Positions 8,569 through 14,436 of a stretch of 43,334 nucleotides of DNA are shown here, piece by piece. The notes beneath the pieces were generated by a model. It did no database searches. It was not told the origin of the DNA and worked only from the letters and a program-made list of their open reading frames with translations. The stretch is taken from positions 1-43,334 of the forward strand of contig CAZNVG010000006.1 of the NCBI GenBank assembly GCA_964576475.1, in the 5' to 3' direction. A program made the translations under genes and the position numbers. This DNA is from CAZNVG01 sp964576475. GTDB lineage: Bacteria > Patescibacteriota > Saccharimonadia > Saccharimonadales > CAZNVG01. Position 1 is the first letter of the stretch, and each line of letters begins with the position of its first letter.

Positions 8569-9450
8569 ATGAACAAAGTCATACTGTATTACAAATTCAC
8601 TCCAATTGCAGATCCAGCAATGACAGTCCGCTGGCAACGCGAGTTGTGTGCAAGATTGAACCTCAAGGGGCGTATTATCGTTAGTCCTCACGGTATAAAT
8701 GGAACTCTTGGCGGCGACATTGAACAGCTGCGTAGCTACAAACGTGAGATGAACAGGTCTGGCGTATTTCGTGGGATTACATACAAATGGAGCGATGGGA
8801 ATGGTGAAGAATTCCCTCGGTTAAGTGTCAAGGAGAAGTCGGAGCTCGTAGCGTTTGGCGCTCCTGAAGAGCTTGAAGTCGATGAATCTGGAGTAGTTGG
8901 CGGTGGCACGCATCTCAAACCTGCGCAGCTCCATGAACTAATCAAACAAAAAGGCGATGAAGTTGTATTCTTTGATGGCCGCAATGCATATGAGGCAAAA
9001 GTGGGAAAGTTTAAGAATGCAGTTGTGCCAGATACCCAGACAACTCGGGACTTTTTAAAAGAGCTAGCGACAGATAAGTACGACGCCCTTAAAGACAAGC
9101 CGGTTGTGACGTACTGTACTGGTGGTGTGCGTTGTGAAGTGCTCAGCGCGCTCATGAAGAAACGTGGTTTCAAAGACGTGTATCAAATAGATGGTGGAAT
9201 TGTGAAATATGGCGAGACCTATGGCGACGATGGTTTATGGGAGGGCGCACTATATATATTTGATGGTCGTATGCAGCATAGATTTTCCGAAAATTCTAAA
9301 GACATTGCTAATTGTGGAATATGCGGTCAGAAGACAAGTAGCTTTGCGAATTGTCATGATGTTAGTTGTAATAAGCTTTTCGTAGTCTGCGACAGCTGTC
9401 AGACTAGCGCTCGCGTACAGTGTGATTCTCACACGGCAGTTCCTGCCTAG
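8569..9450 (+). CDS. trhO: tRNA uridine-34 hydroxylase, rhodanese family
   Basis: TrhO (YceA/UPF0176) makes 5-hydroxyuridine at wobble position 34 of certain tRNAs using O2. The 293-residue protein begins MNKVILYYKFTPI as the family does, has the N-terminal UPF0176 domain, a rhodanese domain with the active-site loop CTGGVRC, and a C-terminal cysteine-rich segment (CGIC, CDSC, possible zinc site). The ATG at 8569 is preferred over 8557 because the -10 hexamer overlaps the earlier codon and family alignment starts at MNK. It diverges from the ABC gene. Confidence 0.92.
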   Translation: MNKVILYYKFTPIADPAMTVRWQRELCARLNLKGRIIVSPHGINGTLGGDIEQLRSYKREMNRSGVFRGITYKWSDGNGEEFPRLSVKEKSELVAFGAPEELEVDESGVVGGGTHLKPAQLHELIKQKGDEVVFFDGRNAYEAKVGKFKNAVVPDTQTTRDFLKELATDKYDALKDKPVVTYCTGGVRCEVLSALMKKRGFKDVYQIDGGIVKYGETYGDDGLWEGALYIFDGRMQHRFSENSKDIANCGICGQKTSSFANCHDVSCNKLFVVCDSCQTSARVQCDSHTAVPA

Positions 9451-9504
9451 GTACTAAGTCGCCAATTGAATGGTGCCCTAGTATATCGGCACGAGTTGGG
9501 GGGG

Positions 9505-9609
9505 CTGGGGTAGGTAGAGAGGTTCGGTTGATGAGTGATGATTTGGGGGGTCGATTGTATCGATCCTTGTATCACTCATGCAACATGAACTCTCTCTACC
9601 TACGCCCAG
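9505..9609. ncRNA. Long three-tier hairpin, candidate structured RNA
   Basis: Arms 9505-9521 and 9592-9609 pair over 17 bp with one bulge (core GTAGGTAGAGAG/CTCTCTACCTAC). GTTC/GAAC (9522-9525 with 9587-9590) and GTTG/CAAC (9527-9530 with 9581-9584) continue the stem. ATGAGTGAT/ATCACTCAT (9531-9539 with 9571-9579) adds 9 bp, and a small inner hairpin TCGAT-TGT-ATCGA sits at 9551-9563. It lies between the convergent trhO and the GC-rich membrane gene, about 32 nt past the latter's stop. There is no T-tract, so it is not a standard terminator. It could be a 3'UTR stabiliser, a small RNA, or a mobile-element end. Confidence 0.5.
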
Positions 9610-9640
9610 CGCGATCTTGTTTCCGCCATGGACCCGCCTT

Positions 9641-10285
9641 TCAGGCTGACTCGTCCAACGAGATGTCGATGCCCTGAAGGACGCCGTCACCTCGTCGGTA
9701 ACGCCCGAGCTTCCTGGTGGCGACCTGATTCCTGACCGAACGCAACGGACCCGAGCCACCGAAGACCGGCTTGTCGAGTTCGAAGAAGTAGTCGAGGAAC
9801 ATCTCGTTGCAGAGACACATCAGGACGATGAGTGGCACGATGATGCAGACGAACATGGTCGGATGGTCCGGCCAGATCGTTCCATCGTCGATGCCGGTCG
9901 TCATCATCACGGCTCCGCCCATGTCGGCGAGGCTGTCGAAGATGGTGACCGTCACAGCAACAAGGATGGCGCCAACATGGTGCCACTTGAAGCGGTTCTC
10001 GGCCTTGACCGTCTTGACGAAGTTCCACAGGGCGATCTGGATGCCGGTCGTGATCACGCTGAGCGCGAAGCCGGTGAACAGAGCCCAGGAGATCTTCGTG
10101 TCCGTCAACGGGATCGTGAACGAGCCATCGACGTGCTTGAGACCGGTGTTGTAGTAGTTCGAGCCCAGGAGGATGTCTCCGAGGATCAAGAACACACCAG
10201 CCAGGAAGGTGCTGAGATTCTTCGACCAGACGCCGAAGATCCGCACCCCCTTCCGCACCGTACCGGAATTGTTTCCGTAGGACAT
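9641..10285 (-). CDS. Unknown four-helix membrane protein, GC-rich, probably acquired
   Basis: A 214-residue protein I do not recognise. Four hydrophobic segments are visible (about 22-45, 66-90, 102-126, 138-163), with a short N-terminal head and a charged C-terminal tail. Codon use is unlike every neighbour: all Ile codons read are ATC, all Phe TTC, all Tyr TAC, with frequent GTC, CTC, TCG, ACG and CCG. This looks like a gene from a high-GC genome; extreme expression is the alternative. The ATG at 10285 has a strong Shine-Dalgarno (GGAGGTGG, complement of 10291-10298). A consensus promoter lies about 100 nt upstream. It diverges from the amidase/transglycosylase gene. Confidence 0.8.
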   Translation of the reverse strand: MSYGNNSGTVRKGVRIFGVWSKNLSTFLAGVFLILGDILLGSNYYNTGLKHVDGSFTIPLTDTKISWALFTGFALSVITTGIQIALWNFVKTVKAENRFKWHHVGAILVAVTVTIFDSLADMGGAVMMTTGIDDGTIWPDHPTMFVCIIVPLIVLMCLCNEMFLDYFFELDKPVFGGSGPLRSVRNQVATRKLGRYRRGDGVLQGIDISLDESA

Positions 10286-10290
10286 TGCTA

Positions 10291-10298
10291 CCACCTCC
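10291..10298 (-). promoter_or_regulatory. Strong Shine-Dalgarno of the GC-rich membrane gene
   Basis: GGAGGTGG on the minus strand, 5 nt before ATG 10285; the best ribosome-binding site in the window, and it fixes the start at MSYGNN. Confidence 0.8.
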
Positions 10299-10392
10299 AG
10301 GTGGATTGGGGAATGGGGAATTTTGAAGGTGCATGAGCGCTGAGAACAACGCGTCAGAACCGTGTACCCGTGCAAACGCACAAGATCGCAGT

Positions 10393-10421
10393 ATAGTATC
10401 AATATATTGACAATCTGTCAA
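10393..10421 (-). promoter_or_regulatory. Consensus promoter of the GC-rich membrane gene
   Basis: Minus strand TTGACA (10416-10421), 17-nt spacer, TACTAT (10393-10398). The -35 is the right arm of a perfect palindrome. Confidence 0.8.
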
Positions 10422-10423
10422 TA
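10405..10423. promoter_or_regulatory. Perfect palindrome joining two divergent promoters (candidate operator)
   Basis: TATTGACA-ATC-TGTCAATA: 8-bp arms around a 3-nt centre. The left arm carries the -35 of the rightward promoter and the right arm carries the -35 of the leftward one. One bound protein would block both. It could also be only a by-product of two back-to-back -35 boxes. Confidence 0.6.
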
Positions 10424-10434
10424 ATTGGTAAGAT
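10407..10434 (+). promoter_or_regulatory. Promoter of the amidase/transglycosylase gene
   Basis: TTGACA (10407-10412), 16-nt spacer, TAAGAT (10429-10434); the ATG at 10455 lies 20 nt past the -10. Confidence 0.65.
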
Positions 10435-10454
10435 TAGTTTTTAATGTATTAACC

Positions 10455-11990
10455 ATGGAAATTCAGGTGTCTTTGCAGGAAAAAGCCTACTACAGTCCAG
10501 GAGCAAGTAACGAGCACGATAACTGCGCTCTGTTTACTGATGAAAATTATGAAGACAGGTATGCCTCGGCGATTACTGCCGGAAGATATCCAGAAGAAAA
10601 TGAATTCTTTGACCAAGCGGTCGCAACACCCTTCCAACGTCTGAGGATGTGGGGTGTACTTGCGGTTTCAGTATACGGTGTATCTCGTGTCGTGTCTGGT
10701 GTTAACCCTGTTGAAGAAGTTAAGCACGCTGTTGAGCGTGTTGTTGAAGTATTTCGGCCTGCACCCGAGTTTACGCAGCCATCACTTTCTATGCGTAGTG
10801 CTGAAAACGGCTACTACCTAAACGCTGCCGACATGGAATACGTTAAGGAGCTATCGGCTCAAGTAGTTCTGACGCCTGATAAGTTCAGGAATCTTCAGAT
10901 AGACACAAGTCACCTAGGAGTGTTTGATGATGAGCTTGGCTTCGTCGATGCGCAGCCAATTGCTTTTGTTGGGCACTGGACCGGCAAACGCTATGAAAAC
11001 GGCGTTGAGCAGTTCATAAGTTCGATTAAAGGCCGTCGTGGCAACTGCTGTAATGTTATGTACTTTATTGACGACAACGCGCAAATATATCAATTCTTTA
11101 CAAATCCAAAACAACGAGCTGCGCATGCTGCGGGCTTCAACATGGAAAGTCAGGGTGTAGAGATCGAAGCTGCTGGATTGCGCGATTATACACCTGCCGA
11201 ATTGGAATCATTTAGTCTATTAACGCTCAAGTTTCTCATGGATAACAATTTAGAAGTTTCTCGTCGATCTATTCTTGGTCACGCTGAAGTGGATAAACGA
11301 TTCAACGATGACCCTTCGGGTAAAGTCGATATGCCACCAGAGCTGCTGGATCAGCTATTCCCTAAGATAGCTCAGTTAGCCGTTGAGGTTGGCTATGGCG
11401 ACCGTGTCGTATCTATAGCAGATGCCAGAGCGATGTATACTCCGCTAAGCGAACTACAAGCTAACGAAAAGCTCGCTTCCTTTATTCCGCAAGAACAAAT
11501 AGGCATGTACTACAATGCCGCCCAGGAGTTTGGGGTTGATTGGCGCGACGTTGCAATGATTGTATGGCTTGAGCATCACAGTTATACCAACGGTGGTTTT
11601 CAAGCACTTGACCCGCATTCTGATGAATGGGCGAGTTCGGGTGCAGGTGCAAAGGGGCCCGGACAATTCATGGATCGAACCGCAGAAGGATTAAAGGTAC
11701 GCTATCCACAGCTAGCGGATATCGATCACACAAATGATTTTGAAGGTTCAATGCGAATGATCGCAGCGTATTTAAAGGACATGAGTGGCGGTAAAAAAAC
11801 TGCTCCTGAATTACTTGCGCTTCGATACAACGCTGGCGGCGGAACATTTATTAAAGACGACCAATATGTCTACAAGTCTAAAGGTGAGCTAAAAGTGTGG
11901 CCTAACAAGAAACAAAAAGAGATTGCTCAGTATGTAGCAGAGGCTGGTAATTTCCGTCGACTCATCGACGCTGTATTAAATGCCGCGTAA
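10455..11990 (+). CDS. Membrane-anchored peptidoglycan hydrolase: N-acetylmuramoyl-L-alanine amidase fused to lytic-transglycosylase-like domain
   Basis: A 511-residue two-enzyme fusion. After a 65-residue N-terminal head comes one membrane segment (about 66-82). An Amidase_2 (AmpD/T7-lysozyme/PGRP) domain spans about 165-305 with likely zinc ligands His174 (GHW), His276 (GHAEVD) and Asp292. A goose-lysozyme/SLT-like domain spans about 345-510 with catalytic Glu373 in WLEHHS, GAGAKGPGQFM, and YNAGGG at 458-463. Together these cut the stem peptide from MurNAc and the glycan strand. The ATG at 10455 is preferred over an upstream TTG at 10425 that lies inside the promoter. uvrC follows after 9 nt. 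Confidence 0.85.
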   Translation: MEIQVSLQEKAYYSPGASNEHDNCALFTDENYEDRYASAITAGRYPEENEFFDQAVATPFQRLRMWGVLAVSVYGVSRVVSGVNPVEEVKHAVERVVEVFRPAPEFTQPSLSMRSAENGYYLNAADMEYVKELSAQVVLTPDKFRNLQIDTSHLGVFDDELGFVDAQPIAFVGHWTGKRYENGVEQFISSIKGRRGNCCNVMYFIDDNAQIYQFFTNPKQRAAHAAGFNMESQGVEIEAAGLRDYTPAELESFSLLTLKFLMDNNLEVSRRSILGHAEVDKRFNDDPSGKVDMPPELLDQLFPKIAQLAVEVGYGDRVVSIADARAMYTPLSELQANEKLASFIPQEQIGMYYNAAQEFGVDWRDVAMIVWLEHHSYTNGGFQALDPHSDEWASSGAGAKGPGQFMDRTAEGLKVRYPQLADIDHTNDFEGSMRMIAAYLKDMSGGKKTAPELLALRYNAGGGTFIKDDQYVYKSKGELKVWPNKKQKEIAQYVAEAGNFRRLIDAVLNAA

Positions 11991-11993
11991 ACT
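11988..11993 (+). promoter_or_regulatory. Possible -10 element of uvrC
   Basis: TAAACT overlaps the upstream stop codon and ends 6 nt before the uvrC GTG, the spacing seen at other leaderless candidates here. Confidence 0.35.
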
Positions 11994-11999
11994 AGTACT

Positions 12000-13526
12000 G
12001 TGAATCAAGCACTCCAAGAAAAACTTAAAACACTACCTCGTGAGCCTGGCGTCTATTTTCACAAGGATCGGAAAGGCGAAATTATTTATGTCGGCAAGGC
12101 AGCGGTCCTGCGCAATCGTGTACGTCAGTACTTTCAGAAATCTCGGACTCGAGACCCAAAGACAGACTTGCTCGTAGCTGATATATACGACACAGACTGG
12201 CAAGTAGTCGACTCAGAAATAGAGGCCTTGTTTCTAGAAGCTGAACTTATTCGTCGATACATGCCTCGTTATAACATTTTATTACGAGACGATAAGTCGC
12301 AAAGTTTTGTGAGAATTGACTTTAAAAACACCTATCCGAGCGTGACCCTCACGAGACGACCGCTTGATGATGGCGCAACTTATTATGGTCCATATTTGTC
12401 TACCTTTGCCCTAAAGCGAGCGCTGAAGTATTTGCGCAGAGCATTTCCATATTCCATGCATACCGTTTTGCCAAAGCGCGCCTGCCTGCAGGTTCACCTC
12501 GGTCTTTGCCCCGGTCCAGAGACAGGAGAACTTGATGAGAAGGACTATAAAGCAAATCTACGCCGGCTGGTTCGCGTGCTGCAAGGACAAAGGAAAGCAA
12601 TAATTGCTGAGTTGGAGCGAGACATGAAGCAGGCTTCAAAAAACTCACACTATGAGGACGCGGCTCGCTACCGTGATCAAATACACGCTCTTAAGAATCT
12701 TGGCCAACAAGTTATTTTTAGCGATAAAGAGTTCATGGATCTTAGCAAAGATCATGCGCTGATTGAGTTAACCGAACTATTGGGACTAGCTAAGGTACCT
12801 AAGCGAATTGAAGGCTTTGACATATCGCATATGCAGGGGACCGACACGGTTGCAAGCATGGTTGTATTTACGAATGGTGTCGCCGATAAAGCAAACTACC
12901 GCAAATTTAAATCACGCATTGCAGGCAACGATGATTTTGAGCATATGCGAGAAACAATGACTCGTCGGTTCTCAGACAAGAATACGAAAGCTTGGGGCAA
13001 GCCGGATCTTCTACTAATTGATGGTGGCAAAGGACAGCTTGAAGCTGTGTTGAGCGTGCTAAGAGAAAAGAACATCTCAATTCCAGCGATCGGTCTCGCG
13101 AAACAGCGTGAAGAAATTGTCGTGCGAAATGACTGGCAACTCACCGATTTACAGAAGTCAACAGTTCACAGGCTGGGTGGTTTTGTTCGGGATAGTGAGG
13201 ATTTTTCACTAGTAGACCTTCCAAACAATACAAACATCGTCAAATTACTACAGCGCATTCGTGACGAATCACATCGATTCGCTGTGTCATACCACTCAGT
13301 ATTGAAGGTAAAAAGACAGACCACAAGTCTGCTTGATGATATTCCGGGCATTGGTCCTACAACAAAAAAGAAACTATTGAGAACCTTCGGAAGTCTGCGA
13401 GGCGTCATGCAAGCACGTCAAATAGAACTGGTAGCGCTTATCGGAGAAAATAGAGCAACTGTACTTAGGCAGTATCTTCGAGCGGAGGCGAAACTACAAA
13501 AACATGCAAAAGAAACTAACGAATAA
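12000..13526 (+). CDS. uvrC: Excinuclease ABC subunit C
   Basis: UvrC makes both incisions in nucleotide excision repair. In order: GIY-YIG nuclease (EPGVYFHKD...IIYVGKA, about 13-95), UVR motif for UvrB contact (SHYEDAARYRDQI, about 217-230), RNase H-like 5' nuclease (IEGFDISHMQGTDTVASMV), and a C-terminal helix-hairpin-helix (DDIPGIGPTTKKKLLRTFG, about 445-465). At 508 residues it is shorter than the usual ~600, mainly from compact linkers; all domains remain. It starts at GTG 9 nt after the preceding gene; its 3' end overlaps the convergent hydrolase by 11 nt. Confidence 0.96.
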   Translation: MNQALQEKLKTLPREPGVYFHKDRKGEIIYVGKAAVLRNRVRQYFQKSRTRDPKTDLLVADIYDTDWQVVDSEIEALFLEAELIRRYMPRYNILLRDDKSQSFVRIDFKNTYPSVTLTRRPLDDGATYYGPYLSTFALKRALKYLRRAFPYSMHTVLPKRACLQVHLGLCPGPETGELDEKDYKANLRRLVRVLQGQRKAIIAELERDMKQASKNSHYEDAARYRDQIHALKNLGQQVIFSDKEFMDLSKDHALIELTELLGLAKVPKRIEGFDISHMQGTDTVASMVVFTNGVADKANYRKFKSRIAGNDDFEHMRETMTRRFSDKNTKAWGKPDLLLIDGGKGQLEAVLSVLREKNISIPAIGLAKQREEIVVRNDWQLTDLQKSTVHRLGGFVRDSEDFSLVDLPNNTNIVKLLQRIRDESHRFAVSYHSVLKVKRQTTSLLDDIPGIGPTTKKKLLRTFGSLRGVMQARQIELVALIGENRATVLRQYLRAEAKLQKHAKETNE

Positions 13527-14232
13527 AGCTTAGAATCGGGTGGTGATTGGATGGATGGTTCATACTGAGAATGACCGTACTGACCTGGTCGGCGATGTCG
13601 GAAGTGGCGTAGACGTGATCGAGCGCAAGAAGGTCGAGCGACAATTTGCCAATTTTATTGACGAATGTTTTGGTCCTAATTGGATCTCGGATGGCCATCC
13701 AGTCGGAATCTTCGAGTCTTTCTAGCGTTGCTCTACCAAAAGTCGTATTAAAGTCTCCGCCTACAACTGTACGACTATCAGGCAAGACTTCTAGAAGCTT
13801 TTCGTCCTCAGCTTCTATGAGAGCGCGGTTGATGATAAAGGGATATGATTTGTGAGTAGTGGCTATGGTTATTGGTTCTGAACCACTTCTTTGCACAGAG
13901 AAATAGCCCAGCCTACGTGTTTTAACGCCGCGAATACCTCTTCCTCGGCTTAGTATTTCCCAACTTACTTTCGGTAGCTCAGCATTTGAGACTATGGCTA
14001 TACCTTCGCTTACATTGGCATTTAGTCGAGTAGTGGGCTGATATTTAACATCATAACCTCTGCTCACTAATAGTTCTCGCAGTCCTGTGCGATCTTGAGC
14101 GCTGGTAACCTCACTAAGGCATAAATAGTCAGGATCAAAGTCATCTTCAATAGTCTCAATCGCCTCAAGCTGTTCAGCTGGATCGGCTCTATATAATGTG
14201 TTCCAATAAATGACTTTGGTCGGCTCGCCCAT
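13516..14232 (-). CDS. Endonuclease/exonuclease/phosphatase family protein
   Basis: A 238-residue EEP-fold enzyme (exonuclease III/DNase I-like metal-dependent phosphodiesterase). Seen: Asn11 in IYWNTLY, metal-binding Glu41 in CLSEV, GGDFNTTFG (Asp/Asn pair), LDHVYAT, and the terminal catalytic NHHPI. No signal peptide, so it is cytoplasmic; the substrate (nucleic acid, phospholipid or sugar phosphate) cannot be told. The ATG at 14232 is chosen over an upstream TTG because a minus-strand TATACT ends 6 nt before it. Confidence 0.85.
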   Translation of the reverse strand: MGEPTKVIYWNTLYRADPAEQLEAIETIEDDFDPDYLCLSEVTSAQDRTGLRELLVSRGYDVKYQPTTRLNANVSEGIAIVSNAELPKVSWEILSRGRGIRGVKTRRLGYFSVQRSGSEPITIATTHKSYPFIINRALIEAEDEKLLEVLPDSRTVVGGDFNTTFGRATLERLEDSDWMAIRDPIRTKTFVNKIGKLSLDLLALDHVYATSDIADQVSTVILSMNHPSNHHPILSFIR

Positions 14233-14238
14233 AGTCAA

Positions 14239-14244
14239 AGTATA
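14239..14244 (-). promoter_or_regulatory. -10 element of the EEP-family gene
   Basis: Minus strand TATACT ends 6 nt before ATG 14232; predicted leaderless. Confidence 0.55.
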
Positions 14245-14265
14245 GAATACTTACTCAACTATACA

Positions 14266-14385
14266 TATTTGACAAAACTGCACACTCGATAACTTTTGAT
14301 GAACAATGTGCAGGAATCTATTTTGCTGCGAGCCATGAAAATTACTGTGAGACAAACGATTATTTGACGTTCTATCTGTCAAATA
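14266..14385. repeat. Three copies of TATTTGAC upstream of alaS
   Basis: TATTTGAC at 14266-14273 and 14361-14368, and its complement at 14378-14385; the last two form a perfect 8-bp inverted repeat around 9 nt. A separate dyad CTGCACA/TGTGCAG pairs 14278-14284 with 14307-14313. All lie between the divergent EEP gene and alaS, upstream of the alaS -35 position. Confidence 0.5.
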
Positions 14386-14424
14386 TCTTAGAAATAATAT
14401 TCTGTCTTGAAGCGGCACCTCTGT

Positions 14425-14430
14425 TATACT
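14425..14430 (+). promoter_or_regulatory. -10 element of alaS
   Basis: TATACT with an upstream TGT (extended -10) ends 6 nt before ATG 14437; leaderless prediction, and it excludes an in-frame TTG at 14407. Confidence 0.65.
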
Positions 14431-14436
14431 GCACTC

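Noticed and set aside
9863..10336. Long plus-strand open frame opposite the GC-rich membrane gene
   Set aside because: It is the antisense shadow of a high-GC3 gene; its product is a charged, low-complexity string without hydrophobic or domain pattern.
9687..10421. A second minus-strand frame over the same GC-rich gene
   Set aside because: It is Arg/His/Pro-rich, begins upstream of the promoter, and lacks the strong Shine-Dalgarno that fits the 10285 start.
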